From the NCBI RefSeq assembly GCF_964204865.1, contig NC_135261.1:11346001-11410000 (forward strand): a stretch of 64,000 nucleotides of DNA. The letters run 5' to 3'. Positions 49,853 through 63,399 of the stretch are shown in pieces. Every line of letters starts with the position of its first letter. Position 1 is the first letter of the stretch. Position numbers and translations under genes: made by a program. This DNA is from Styela clava (Eukaryota; Chordata; Ascidiacea; Stolidobranchia; Styelidae). The notes under the pieces are model-generated. The model was not told the DNA's origin, searched no databases, and saw only the letters and a program-made list of their open reading frames with translations.

Positions 49853-49975
49853 CAGGGGTAGGCAACCTAAGGCCTGCGGGGCGAGAATCCTGCCCGCGAC
49901 GTTTCACTGAAATATAGTAACAAAACACCCGTTTCGACGATTATATTCTATACGTAACAGAATTTATTGTGAGAC
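49853..49975. mobile_element. hAT left-end remnant, unit 3
   Basis: Counterpart of 27589-27711, again ending after GTGAGAC. Confidence 0.65.
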
Positions 49976-50090
49976 GAGCAAATAAAGCAAATCATAACTA
50001 TAGCGATTAAAAAAAAAACGTTACAAACTTGGCGCAAGACTCATTGCTGCTAAAAGGTCGCAAGTATGCAAGTATGCAATTATTTCGCTC

Positions 50091-51570
50091 ACGACCAACT
50101 CGACCTAAAAGAGGGGACAAGCGAAAATGATATTATGACAACACAATTACACTTTGATATATGAATCAAATCCATATTTGCCTGTGATAATAGATCGTCC
50201 GTAAAAATGGCGTTGAAAATGTAGTTATTTCTTCTTAACTTGAACTTTATTTCGTTGTGAATTGACCCTCGTGTCCATAAAATTGGACATTGCTCTCTTA
50301 TATATATACGAATCATTGAAAGGTCTACAATTATTAGAAAGACAACAGTAATTACACATAGTAAATAAAATAACTGATGAAAACCCTTTTTCTTTGAAGG
50401 AGATCACAGGTCATGGAAGTTTAAGGACCGCTGTTAGGATAGGATAGGATTCACATATTTATCCCGGGGGAGAAGAAAGCCGATAAGACGGCTTATCCAT
50501 ATGGCGAACCACGGCCTCTCGTCCGGTTACCATTCCAAGTCCGGTATGTGATTAGTTATATTGTTTGTTTTTGAAAGCATGGACTTGATGGTGGAGGAAG
50601 CTGTAACCGACCAGCCGTTACGTGAACCACCCAGCGACGGCGAGGAGTCCAGCAATCCGCTCGCACATAACCATCCCTGCATGGGATTCGAACCTGCGAA
50701 CCTACGCAGAGTAATTAGAGGTGCGGTGGCGAGCGTATTTCTAACGCTTCACCCGTTGAGCCACACCGCCGCGCCTGTTCTAGTTGCTGACGCGCCAACG
50801 TCGCATCATCTCTTCTCCTTGCTTGGATGCAAGTTTCAATGACTTGCGTCAAGACATACGTGTGCATAATGACGAGAATTGTTTTATTCAAGAAAGTCTA
50901 CAAATAGATTTCGACGATGAGATTTTATACTTGTAGATAGAGCAACTGCACCGCGTTTTTTATTAAACATTCTTCGCAAATTGTTGAAACTGACTTCGGT
51001 TTGAAGATGAATGAAGTGATGTTCGAGTGCAATTATGCCTGAACACGAGTTCTAACAAATTTTGATGATGGCTGATTCTCGGTTTTCGATTATCCACTTC
51101 TTAAAGGGTGTAATCACAAACATTGTTTTGCTTACAATTTGTGAGCATCTATTATCTAAACAAAGACATGTTTGGTTTGATTGACGTTGTTAAACAATAT
51201 TTGAAGCAATTCAAAAGTCGACACACATTAGCATGTTGAACTTCTCCAGAAATAGAAATATTTATGCATGAGCAGAATCCGGAAAATATTGATGAAGTAT
51301 GGAAATTTCGTTCGAATTACAAAAAAAATATCTCAAAGTCCATATTTTTGAAGGCGCCTAATATGAAACTATCCGCTAGATGTTAGGTAAGCAGTTGAAA
51401 TATTCTTTTCGGATTCAGTATTCTCGGAGAATGACAACGTCAATCAATCAATCAATCTATCGAAATATCAACGTTTTGCTTCCAAAGTTTGCATACGTGT
51501 ATGCAAAATAAATTGTTTGTTCTAACATACGGATATAAGTGCTTCATCGAAAACAAACGTTTTAAATGTG
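50091..51570. repeat. Repeat R2 with embedded SINE, unit 3
   Basis: Counterpart of 27827-29306 without the unit 2 insertion. Confidence 0.7.
50436..50774 (-). repeat. tRNA-derived SINE, unit 3
   Basis: Same length and position as in unit 1; A and B boxes intact on the minus strand. Confidence 0.85.
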
Positions 51571-52648
51571 ATATCATTTATACGGATATGACAGCTCTTC
51601 ATCAAAAATATAATAATCTTCAAAATTGGTATTTAACTCGACATTTTGTGTTTTTGCCTTGAATGCGATGGAAATTCACTTAAATTATTTAGTACTTTTC
51701 AACTTTACCATGTTGAAGTAGGATTCAAATGTTTTGAGAATTCCAAATTCCAAAATAAAATTTTCGACTCCGAGACCTGTGACGAAACGTTATGAAACTG
51801 GATATTTCAACTTTATTGGTGTTGTCTCGACATTAATTCAATCGTTATCTTTTCATTTGGGGGTTGTGGTTGGCGTTAGATATATATAATATATGTTTAA
51901 ATGCCAGCAATTGAACAGAACATAAAATTCGTTTTGAAATTAATTGGACTATTCTACACTAATTTCTGCTTTATCATTTTGAAGGTGAAAAAATAGTTCC
52001 AACTCCAATACCACTGACAACGAGTGAAATATTCTTCGTGTGCAAAATTCATGTTCAAATAACTCATATTACAGTGTTCAATCATTATGGCTATTTCAGA
52101 TACAATGTTGATGCTCATATAATCAGGGAAAATTTTTGATTGATTGACGCTGTCAAGCATGAGAACGTCAATCAATCTATGATTCAAAAGTCGTACATTT
52201 TGATTGTTAAAATAATTGTATGCGTATGCCAATAAGTAAATAATAAAAATAAAGTGTCGTTGAAAAACTGCTATGTTTTTAGTAATGCTCTTCAATTGGA
52301 TGTAATACCTGTTGACTAACTATCTTCAATCCTGAAGTTATATTTATATAAACAATGCGCACTGATGAAGTGAATAGCTATGCCGAGGTGGTATCCTATT
52401 AGTTGAAAAATAATGTACTTCACAATATAAAGATTAATTAACAATTACCATTTTACTAAATGCACAATGATGGAAGATTTAAATGAAATAAACTGAACTT
52501 TCTGTTATAACTACGGCATAGCGATTCGAGGCAAACATTTGTTGCGCTTATGACAATTTCAATCATTGTGGTCGAGACAAGAGATCACTAATGTAACATT
52601 AAAACCCAAATGAGCTGATACTTGAATTTGGAGGGAGGGGAGAAATCC
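51571..52648 (+). promoter_or_regulatory. Upstream region of gene copy 3
   Basis: Counterpart of 29307-30384 with the same hairpin. Carries the unit 1 form GAGCTGATACTTG. Confidence 0.4.
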
Positions 52649-52657
52649 TATATATAC
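52649..52657 (+). promoter_or_regulatory. TATA box of gene copy 3
   Basis: TATATATAC, same spacing as in copy 1. Confidence 0.75.
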
Positions 52658-52713
52658 AAGCGCACAACAGGGCTTTGACAAGTCGTTGTTCAACAACCTG
52701 AATAAAGACGATC

Positions 52714-55369
52714 ATGAAGATTCTATTGTTACTTCTAGGCTGTTTGGCCGTAAGTATTTGATAAATAGTGCCCTTCATGTCTTTTTATCAATTTTGCCAA
52801 AATTGTAATGTTTACAGGTTGCCAATGCCGCTTTATACCAACCAAGTCATTGCGGATATGTTACTTACAATGTTGGGCAATTTTACCGAATCAATTACGG
52901 ATGTTACAGTTTCCGAAGCTACTACTGTCCTGCTTGGTTCACAACGAAATATTACTCTAATGTTCTGAAGAGCTATCCAGGAGAGAAATGCACAGAGGAT
53001 GGATTCGTAGGTAATTCAGAATTGTATCTTGATATGTTTTCCTGAATAATTTGAGAAACACACATTTTGAGGGCATGAATTTTTGTATTATAGAGATGAC
53101 GGTCGACGTTTTTGAAGCTGAAGTTAAAAAACAATTGAAAGAAGTGGCCGATAAAATATATCTTGATATGCAACAAAAATATGAAGATTGGGATGAAACT
53201 GCAACAAATCAAAATACCGAGGCAAAGAAAAAGCACGAAGACGCTATCGAGGAATATGCAAAGCAGTATTTGAGGTTTGTATTTCTTCTTACAATTTTTT
53301 CTTACGTATTCTTTTTTTACTCAAATTACTAACATCGTGAATTTTTAGAATTACGGGATTGCAGGAAGAGTCAGAAGAAATGAAGGAGACCAACAAGAAG
53401 GCTATTGAAAATTATAATACAAAACTAGATTCATTGTTGGAAGAGGCAAAAAAAAATTATAACGATGACATGCAGAAAAGATACGCTTGTGTGCTGGAAT
53501 ATCACGAAAAACTTGTCGAGAGGTGGGTTACTGTAAGTTTAAATGTCCGTTTACAAGAGAACGAAAATTCGAACCTTTCTTATTTCAGGTCTGTTACATG
53601 CTTCACCACTCGTTTAGCTAAAATAGCAGAATACAAAGAAGCTCTCGAAAAGCGCGTGACAGAGTACGAGACAAAGTATAAATGTGTCATGGAAGCCATC
53701 GTGAAACAGAGATCTGAAGTGTTCCAAAAACTCATATACAGAGCCCATTGTAAGTTTTTTCTATTCTTTCGAATTTTGCACATACTTTTATTCATAATGG
53801 AACTTTACATCTAGGTTCTGAGGATTGGAACGAAGCAGAGGTTAATGCAGTTTTGGAGGCTTTCAAAACTAAAGAAACTCAATCATATCAAACACAGTTG
53901 GATGAATACACTACGAAGCTAACTGCAGCTATCGCAGAACTTGTGAAAAGCTACGCATGCGCTTATCAGTGCGCTTACGGCGGAACTCTCTGTTTTGGCA
54001 GAAGTCAATTTTACACCAATTGGTAATTATAAATAAATGGAAGGTACATAGTATATATCAATATAATTCTACTCCTGGTTTTTTCTTTATAGTCGAAGTA
54101 TCGGGAAATGGTGGACGTACAGAATTACCACCCAAAGAAGTTGCTTCCGTTTCTTGACCTACAAATTCCAATACAGGACAATCCAATACAAGCAACTGAA
54201 AAAATGTGAAACCGGTTAGTGCAATTCCTAAAAATTTTCCACAATTGTCTTTATGTTTCACTGAATTTAATATTTTTATTACACTTAAGATGAAGTTAAT
54301 ATCACCGAACAAAAATTCAAAGAAGACCTTGATACCAAAGCTAAGACAATAATTGAATCTATGAAGAAAACATATGCTGAATGGTTTGCACAAGCAGAAA
54401 TAACTAATCAGAAGGCATTGGAGTCTTTCAAAAAGATTGTTGATGAGAGACACGAATGTTTAATAACGTATTATAAAGCAAATTGCTTAGTAAAGTAAGT
54501 GTCACAGTGAATAAGTATATCATAAGATGACATTTGGCACAATTGCTCTTTATATTTCCAGAAACAATTGCATCACAGCAGATAACTTGACTTCCCTAGA
54601 AGAATATCAGAAATCATTAGACGAACAAAAGAAAGAAGCGATTGCAGAGTATGAAAAAAAGCTTGAGGAGCGCCTTTCTCGCGCTTCCAAGGCATACACT
54701 GACATGATTGATTGCCACGAGCAAAGGATCAATGAGCGAATTGCCAAATATGTTGCACAATATGCATCATGCCTATCTACCAGAGAGACAAAGATCGAAA
54801 ACTACGAAAAGTGCTTATCGGAACGGTTTGAAAGAAGACTGAAATGCATTACAGAAAGATTGGAAAAGGTTGGCAGTGTGAAATTTTGTTCAAAAAATAT
54901 GTATATATATTTATATAATTCTTGCAAAAATGTTTAGATTTCCCAACTCAGAATGGAACAGTATTTGAAACTGCTTGAATTTTATATGGGCAAACCACTC
55001 GGCAACGAAGCTCAAGCATTGTACGACGCCTACCAAGCAAAAACGGAGACGGAACTCGCCGATATAGTGACCAAGATTAAAGGAGACTGGGAGAAACATC
55101 TAAGTGATCTGAAGGAGCATTACGCTTGTGGATTCAAATGCACATACTGTGTGCAACTTCGAGAACTCAGGATCCATTATAATTATCGCTGCGTGTTACC
55201 CACGTCTTCATCTTATTGCTTTGCTTACAAGCAATTCTGGTAAGTCATAGATACGTAATTGAATTGAATCAAATTTTTTCCTGTTTAACATATTCCTATT
55301 TTTAGCACGTACAAATCCTACCGCATTGTCAAGTATGGCGGATGCTTCAGATATGTCAGATGTGTATAA
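52714..55369 (+). CDS. Secreted modular Cys/aromatic-rich helical protein, copy 3 (650 aa)
   Basis: Exons 52714-52749, 52818-53010, 53094-53274, 53349-53522, 53589-53749, 53815-54022, 54093-54214, 54290-54494, 54562-54868, 54938-55239, 55306-55369, a constant offset of 22,264 from copy 1. Differences noticed: N202T and K414E shared with copy 2, K502E private, and V31 GTT and A85 as in copy 1. So its 5' half matches copy 1 and its 3' half matches copy 2, consistent with recombination between units. Structure and cysteines are intact. Confidence 0.88.
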
Positions 55370-55481
55370 ACGCCGGCAACATCAACCGAACGACAAGCGA
55401 CTATGAAAATATTATTCATTTTAGTTTTAGATTAGGCTGATGAATTTATGCCAATTGCATTTACCATCTGATGATATTGAC

Positions 55482-55487
55482 AATAAA
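55482..55487 (+). promoter_or_regulatory. Polyadenylation signal, gene copy 3
   Basis: AATAAA at the position matching copies 1 and 2. Confidence 0.7.
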
Positions 55488-55535
55488 TTCTAAGCAAATG
55501 CAAATAGAAGTGTTACAATGTGGTTAGAGGCATCT

Positions 55536-56332
55536 GTAGTGACCGTGATTTGAAAGTACGTGTGGATTGAACACTATTTCTATACCTTTACATGTAAAAT
55601 TGTATCATGCAATAACATCAGTTACAAACTTCGCAAAGCACAAAGCGCTTTATTTTTAGACATGCATGCTTCATACTCCTTGTAACCCCCTTTATTTGCG
55701 ACCCGGTAACGCCAGGGTGCAAATAGTAGAAAAAGCTGTTGTGTGGAAAATGCATTTCCCAAATCCTTGTTCAAGCACAACCGATTTTTTCAAACTTATC
55801 ATGAAAATTGTACTTCTAAAAATTGATAACGCGAGATGAAACCTTGAACGATGCACAAGAAAACATCAAAATGGGAAATACAGGTCAACTTGTTACGTTC
55901 AGGAATGACAAATGTTGGATGAGAAATGGAATTATAATGAAAATAATGTCTCTGAACAATCATATTATTGCAAATTCCGCAATTACGAAATATTAATACC
56001 ATAACGGTAATATTTATGCTCCGGAAAAGAAAGTTTAAGAATCCTCACGTAAACTTCACAATCTGTTAATAATGACAATATTAAATACAAAAACACCAGT
56101 AAAATTCAAATCATGCAAATCTCAGTATTTTCCGGTAACCGGGGCTTAAATTTGAAATATTCGTTTAAATTCACATATTTGTCCAGAAAGTTTTGCAATA
56201 ATTCAAGCATCTTCCAGATAAATTCAATTTTTACAGACTTGACGACATTTTTTGTAGAGTTCAAAATTCTACAAATTTTCTTCGAAATATTCGAAAATTT
56301 GAGATGTCATCAAAATTATACAATTGCGATAT
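55536..56332. other. 3' spacer of unit 3
   Basis: Gene-free counterpart of 45216-46012, nearly identical to it. Confidence 0.5.
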
Positions 56333-56746
56333 ATTAGTCTTCTCTTCAACGATAAACTCAAATTTTTAGGTAAGGTTCGAAATAATTGATTATTTTATAA
56401 ATGAATGCAAATTTCACAAAATTGCCAATATTCGACCAACAGAAAATTCGGAACATCGATGGATGTTACTACAATTTTCATAGTGCGATGTTTTGTCTTC
56501 TATAAACCGCGAATTCTAATTTTTACACTCGGGATTGGAAAAACTCGATATAATGCGAATATCTTTTGAATATATTTAATTTTTACAAAGTTGACAACAC
56601 TCAAATCTCAAAAATTGCTGGATATCACAAATATATTTTTTACCATAATACCTTCTGACATTGGTCCTCTCTCTATTTAACGCAAAATTCAGGGTCTTGA
56701 ACTTGGAACCGGAATTCTTTAAATGATGCAATTATCTGATAAACAT

Positions 56747-57423
56747 GAGGGCCATACACAAATATATGGACACGAGAACCGAAACGAAACAATTCACCAT
56801 CAATTCCCAGAAAACCATGCAATGTGCTTAACGAAGCTGTATTTTAAAACAGCTAATGTACGATAACTTACCAGTATGTTTAAAATGTTCGTTCCAATTT
56901 GAAAATTTTGTCCGAAATCAGGCAATCCAATACACTGCGCTTTTTAGCCTAAATATGTGGACTCTTTGACTAGTTTGAAGACAGGCAATGATATGCCAAT
57001 TCATAAATTTTGTTCTAAGTTAGGCAATGTCATGCAAATTTAAAATTTTTGTCCGGAATTTTGCAATTCCATTTTTTTGGTTAATGAAATTTATTCCACT
57101 ACCAGACATTTGATATGCTCGACACTTACGCTATTAGAACTGAAATCTTCAATATGTTTTCTGTTTATAATACAGTAATAGTTTGTAACGAAACTTTCTT
57201 TATGAAAAAGCCTGCGACTTGTTCTTCGCGACTTACTGTACCTCGATGAGCAACACATCGCTTAAAAGGCGCGCTATTCCTAATTTTGATCAGGTCATCG
57301 TACACGGAAAAAAAATTCCATGAATCCCACAAAAACTTTGGAAAGGAATAAAAGTTATAGCCTTCTAGCGAACAATACAATCTTTGACCACTGGAAATTT
57401 CAAAGCAATTGTTCCAGTATTTA
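56747..57423. repeat. Old dispersed repeat, unit 4 copy
   Basis: Counterpart of 15792-16468. Confidence 0.5.
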
Positions 57424-57741
57424 GAAAGAAAAATAAAAGATCAGAAGAAAATAACAAGTACAACATAGTAACAAAACAACATATTATCACCCTGATAAAA
57501 CATTAGGTTCAATTTTTTCGAAATTTGGCAGGAATTTCGCTTGAATAGCGATGGTTCTGGAAACATCAATGCACTTTCTTCACCAAAAAATTGTACGACA
57601 TCTTAACGTCAAAAAACGACAACATAAGGAAAATCCAGTTTCTAATCAATGTACATGTATTGTTAATATAAAAAATAAAACCAATGAGCAACGGTGAATA
57701 ATCGAATCACAGTTGAAAATAAGTGAATAGAGAATACCTAT

Positions 57742-59039
57742 TCACCAAATGGCGTAATTCACAGACTCCGTGTTCTTTTCAGTTTTTTTAAAAAATGGCA
57801 TTCTTGCATATTGTACTTTCTTGTTGTACCATAATGGTTCATTATAGAGATGGATATTGGCATTGGATGTTAATTCCTTATATATGTACCAGGTACAAAG
57901 TGTATCCTTAATTGTTATAAAATGAAGATTTTTTATGAAACGAGAGTTATACCATAAATTTCCTTTCAGTAAACAATGTATTTCTATATCACGTAAATAA
58001 TAAAGTTCAATGGTTTTCCAAATAATCTCTTTTGACTCATCTATGAGGTGATACAACCATTTCAGTTTTTGAAAAATAAAGGTACTTTCAACGTCTACCA
58101 TTTCAATTCCACCTTTCATTTTTGGGCCAATCAATGTTTTACGTTTGATTCTTTCCCAATTTGAATTCCATAAAAAACGAAATATAAAAGAATTCAGTGA
58201 TTTAACAAATTTTTTGGGAATAGTAACAGGTAAAAATGTAAATTGATATGTAAATAGCGATAGAATTCATGATTTGATTACACATACTTTTCCTAGAATT
58301 GTTAAATTTCTCCTACGCCAAATTTGAATAATGTTTGGTACTTGCTGCAACATAAACGGTAAGTTAAGTTCATATAGTTGTTTCAAATCAGCCGTAATTG
58401 TAATTCTCAATACTTTAAACTCATAAGTCCAGTTGAGATTGTGATGAATATTTTGTTCAATTATGCCACATTCAGTTCCAATATTCATTGCTTGTGATTT
58501 TCAGCATTTGTTTTGCATCCTGACATAGTTCAGCTGTTCGAAATAAGGTTTCAATGCTTTCAGATGACTCATCAGTGAAGACTATTGTATCATCTGCAGC
58601 TAGGGCTATTTTAATTTGAGATTGAATCGCCGTGATTAAGCCCGAATGCTTTTAGTGACTGGAACAGGAAACACCATTCGACACTATCAAATATCCAATC
58701 CAATAATTGTACCAGGTATTTTATTGTATGTTGTATGGTTTATTATATCGCAAAGTAATCGTATGTTTTCTCCCATTTGTCTGTTTTGAATAAAACCTCT
58801 TTGATCTTTGTGAATTATATTGTTCATTACTGTTTGGATTTGTGTCGTGAGAACTTTACTTAAAATTTTGTAATCCGTATTCAATAGCGTAATGGGTCGA
58901 TAGTTTTTTAAATTATCGGCGTCTTTTCCTTTCTTCAATATGAGGGTTATTATTCCATCACATTGAGTTTGGCTCGTGTGACCAGTGATACACGCCTGGT
59001 TATAACATTTCAGCAGAGAGTCTTTCAAATCTTCCCAAA
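57742..59039 (-). pseudogene. LINE reverse-transcriptase fragment, unit 4
   Basis: Shares the 89-bp deletion and the C-terminal frame change with unit 3, but has RPIT and the TCTTCCCAAAAGATTTTATG end of unit 2. Empty BEL target CTTTC at 58085-58089. Confidence 0.85.
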
Positions 59040-59055
59040 AGATTTTATGTTAATA

Positions 59056-59960
59056 ACGACCAACTCGACTTAATAGCGCAGACATGCGGAGATAATATCA
59101 TAACAACACAATTACACTTAGATATATAAAACAAGCCCATATTTGTCTGTGATGATAGATCGTCCGGAAAAAGAGCGTTCACAATGTAGTCATTTTTTCC
59201 TAACTCAGGCTTTTTTGTCGTTGTTTAATTGACCCTTGTGTCCATAAAATTAGACATTGTCTTCCCTAATATATATACGAATCCTGGCAGAGCCCACAAA
59301 CACTAAGACAGACACCTGGAAATTATACATTGTGAATAAAATAGTGTTTGCGTCCCAACGCCGCATCATCTCTTCTCCTTGTTTCGATGCAAGTTTCAAT
59401 GACTTGCGCCATAAAATACATGCGTATAATGAAAAGAATTGTTCTATTCACAAAAGCCTAGTAATACTTTTTGACGTTAAGATATTATACTTGTTGAAGG
59501 AGCAACTGGAACGCGTATTTAATTGAAACATTCTACGCAAATTGTTGAAATTAACTTTGGTTTGAAGATGAATGGGGTGATTTCCGAGTGCAATTATGCC
59601 TGAACACGAGTTTTAACAAATTTTGATGATGGCTGATCTTCGGTTTTCAATTATCCACTTCTTACAGGATGTAATCACAAACATTGTTTTGCTTACAATT
59701 TTTGAGCATCCATTATCTAAACAATGACATGTTTGGTTTGATTGACGTTGTCAAACGATATTTGACGCGAGTCAAAAGTCAAGTTGCACATTGGCATATA
59801 AAACTTTTCCAGAAATAGAAATATTTATGCATGAGAAGAATCCAGGAAATATTGATGATATATAGAAATTTGTTTCGAATTGCAAAAATATATCTCAAAA
59901 TCCATATTTTTAAAGGCGCCCAATATGAAACTGTCCGCTAGTTGCAGGGGATGTAGTTGA
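59056..59960. repeat. Repeat R1, unit 4 (3' end lost)
   Basis: Follows R1 to GTTGAATG, then about 245 bp present in units 1-3 are missing, including the right arm of the inverted repeat, and hAT sequence begins. Confidence 0.7.
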
Positions 59961-59967
59961 ATGTAGT

Positions 59968-60387
59968 AGAATCCCACCCGCGACGTTTCACTGAAATATA
60001 GTAACAAAACACCCGTTTCGACGATTATATTCTATACGTAACAAAATTTATTGTGAGACACGTGTAGACTAAATCATATTATAATCTAACAAGTAGAAAA
60101 TTAATGAGCCTATAATTTCATTATAATTAGACAAATGTCAACAAAACGCAGAAACGTTGATGCTAGGTGCAAAGGGTTCAATGGCGCCAAAAATCTTCAA
60201 ATGAAATTTTTTGATGCAATGTAATGAGGAAAGAAATCTATAGTCTATTCGAGAAATGTACCACTGCTTGATTTTTATTATAAAAAGTATCATCCGTTTG
60301 ATTTCAAACTTTCTAGAATTATGTGCGCCCGCCATTATTGCCACCCTTGATTTTGGCCCGCGAGCGACAAAAGGTTGCCGACCCTTG
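59968..60387. mobile_element. hAT right-end remnant, unit 4
   Basis: Overlaps the left-end remnant of units 1-3 from AGAATCC to GTGAGAC, then continues to GGCCCGCGAGCGACAAAAGG and the terminus TTGCCGACCCTTG. Read on the other strand this gives CAAGGGTCGGCAACCTTTTG, complementary in type to the CAGGGGTAGGCAACC left end of units 1-3. CTTTAGAG after it loosely matches CTTTGAGG before the left end. Confidence 0.7.
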
Positions 60388-60523
60388 CTTTAGAGATCGG
60401 GTGTGTAAGATCACTGTCTGTCAACAAATTATATGAAAAATTAAGACAAGATTTTCTAATTCAGATCTATTCATAACAGACACGCATTCATAAAACCTTC
60501 GGTACAAGTCTATTAAAATTTGA

Positions 60524-60696
60524 CTAGAATTTCCCTTGCATTGCGATGGCTCTGGAAACACCAGTGCACGTCACAGAAACAAATGTACGGCATCTTAACT
60601 CCAAAAAATGACAATATAAGAAAAATCCAGTTTCTAATTAATGTTCATGTCTGGCTAATACAAAAAAAAAAACGAATGGACAACGGTAATAAAGCA
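60524..60696. repeat. Diverged extra copy of an in-unit sequence
   Basis: Resembles 57537-57690 (TAGAATTTCCCTTGCATTGCGATGG, GTACGGCATCTTAACTCC, AAAAATCCAGTTTCTAAT) at clear divergence. It is present only in unit 4 because units 1-3 lost this segment. Confidence 0.6.
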
Positions 60697-60789
60697 AATC
60701 ATAACTATAGCGATTAAAAAAAAAACGTTACAAACTTGGCGCAAGACTCATTGCTGCTAAAAGGTCGCAAGTATGCAATTATTTCGCTC

Positions 60790-62256
60790 ACGACCAACTC
60801 GACCTAAAAGCGGGGACAAGCGGAAATGATATTATGACAACACAATTACACTTTGATATATGAATCAAATCCATATTTGCTTGTAATAATAGATCGTCCG
60901 TAAAAATGTAGGTATTTCTTCTTAACTTAAACTTTTTTTCGTTGTTAATTGACCCTCGTGTCCATAAAATTTGACATTGCTCTCTTATATATATACGAAT
61001 CATTGAAAGGTCTACAATTATTAGAAAGACAACAGTAATCACACATGGTTAATAAAATAACTGATGAAAACCCTTTTCTTTGAAGGAGATCACAGGTCAT
61101 GGAAGTTTGAGGACCGCTGTCAGGATAGGATGGGATTCACATATTTATCCCGGGGGAGAAGAAAGCCGATAAGACGGCTTATCCATATGGCGAACCACGG
61201 CCTCTCGTCCGGTTACCATTCCAAGTCCGGTATGTGATTAGTTATATTGTTTGTTTTTGAAAGCATGGACTTGGTGGTGGAGGAAGCTGTAACCGACCAG
61301 CCGTTACGTGAACCACCCAGCGACGGCGAGGAGTCCAGCAATCCGCTCGCACATAACCATCCCTGCATGGGATTCGAACCTGCGAACCTACGCAGAGTAA
61401 TTAGAGGTGCGGTGGCGAGCGTATTTCTAACGCTTCACCCGTTGAGCCACACCGCCGCGCCTGTTCTAGTTGCTGACGCGCCAACGTCGCATCATCTCTT
61501 CTCCTTGCTTGGATGCAAGTTTCAATGACTTGCGTCAAGACATACGTGTGCATAATGACGAGAATTGTTTTATTCAAGAAAGTCTACAAATAGATTTCGA
61601 CGATGAGATTTTATACTTGTAGATAGAGCAACTGCACCGCGTTTTTTATTAAACATTCTTCGCAAATTGTTGAAACTGACTTCGGTTTGAAGATGAATGA
61701 AGTGATGTTCGAGTGCAATTATGCCTGAACACGAGTTCTAACAAATTTTGATGATGGCTGATTCTCGGTTTTCGATTATCCACTTCTTAAAGGGTGTAAT
61801 CACAAACATTGTTTTGCTTACAATTTGTGAGCATCTATTATCTAAACAAAGACATGTTTGGTTTGATTGACGTTGTTAAACAATATTTGAAGCAATTCAA
61901 AAGTCGACACACATTAGCATGTTGAACTTCTCCAGAAATAGAAATATTTATGCATGAGCAGAATCCGGAAAATATTGATGAAGTATGGAAATTTCGTTCG
62001 AATTACAAAAAAAATATCTCAAAGTCCATATTTTTGAAGGCGCCTAATATGAAACTATCCGCTAGATGTTAGGTAAGCAGTTGAAATATTCTTTTCGGAT
62101 TCAGTATTCTCGGAGAATGACAACGTCAATCAATCAATCAATCTATCGAAATATCAACGTTTTGCTTCCAAAGTTTGCATACGTGTATGCAAAATAAATT
62201 GTTTGTTCTAACATACGGATATAAGTGCTTCATCGAAAACAAACGTTTTAAATGTG
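60790..62256. repeat. Repeat R2 with embedded SINE, unit 4
   Basis: Counterpart of 27827-29306. Its first 330 bp are more diverged than in the other units, while the part after the SINE is almost identical. Confidence 0.7.
61122..61460 (-). repeat. tRNA-derived SINE, unit 4
   Basis: Same length as in unit 1; A and B boxes intact. Confidence 0.85.
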
Positions 62257-63334
62257 ATATCATTTATACGGATATGACAGCTCTTCATCAAAAATATAAT
62301 AATCTTCAAAATTGGTATTTAACTCGACATTTTGTGTTTTTGCCTTGAATGCGATGGAAATTCACTTAAATTATTTAGTACTTTTCAACTTTACCATGTT
62401 GAAGTAGGATTCAAATGTTTTGAGAATTCCAAATTCCAAAATAAAATTTTCGACTCCGAGACCTGTGACGAAACGTTATGAAACTGGATATTTCAACTTT
62501 ATTGGTGTTGTCTCGACATTAATTCAATCGTTATCTTTTCATTTGGGGGTTGTGGTTGGCGTTAGATATATATAATATATGTTTAAATGCCAGCAATTGA
62601 ACAGAACATAAAATTCGTTTTGAAATTAATTGGACTATTCTACACTAATTTCTGCTTTATCATTTTGAAGGTGAAAAAATAGTTCCAACTCCAATACCAC
62701 TGACAACGAGTGAAATATTCTTCGTGTGCAAAATTCATGTTCAAATAACTCATATTACAGTGTTCAATCATTATGGCTATTTCAGATACAATGTTGATGC
62801 TCATATAATCAGGGAAAATTTTTGATTGATTGACGCTGTCAAGCATGAGAACGTCAATCAATCTATGATTCAAAAGTCGTACATTTTGATTGTTAAAATA
62901 ATTGTATGCGTATGCCAATAAGTAAATAATAAAAATAAAGTGTCGTTGAAAAACTGCTATGTTTTTAGTAATGCTCTTCAATTGGATGTAATACCTGTTG
63001 ACTAACTATCTTCAATCCTGAAGTTATATTTATATAAACAATGCGCACTGATGAAGTGAATAGCTATGCCGAGGTGGTATCCCATTAGTTGAAAAATAAT
63101 GTACTTCACAATATAAAGATTAATTAACAATTACCATTTTACTAAATGCACAATGATGGAAGATTTAAATGAAATAAACTGAACTTTCTGTTATAACTAC
63201 GGCATAGCGATTCGAGGCAAACATTTGTTGCGCTTATGACAATTTCAATCATTGTGGTCGAGACAAGAGATCACTAATGTAACATTAAAACCCAAATGAG
63301 CTGGTACTTGAATTTGGAGGGAGGGGAGAAATCC
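62257..63334 (+). promoter_or_regulatory. Upstream region of gene copy 4
   Basis: Counterpart of 29307-30384; carries the unit 2 form GAGCTGGTACTTG. Confidence 0.4.
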
Positions 63335-63343
63335 TATATATAC
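63335..63343 (+). promoter_or_regulatory. TATA box of gene copy 4
   Basis: TATATATAC, same spacing as in copy 1. Confidence 0.75.
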
Positions 63344-63399
63344 AAGCGCACAACAGGGATTTGACAAGTCGTTGTTCAACAACCTGAATAAAGACGATC

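Larger units (their letters stand above)
46013..56332 (+). repeat. Tandem unit 3
   Basis: It is 10,320 bp. Adding back an 89-bp deletion inside the LINE fragment gives 10,409 bp, the core length. It is the least disturbed complete unit and the best reference for the repeat. Carries gene copy 3. Confidence 0.9.
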
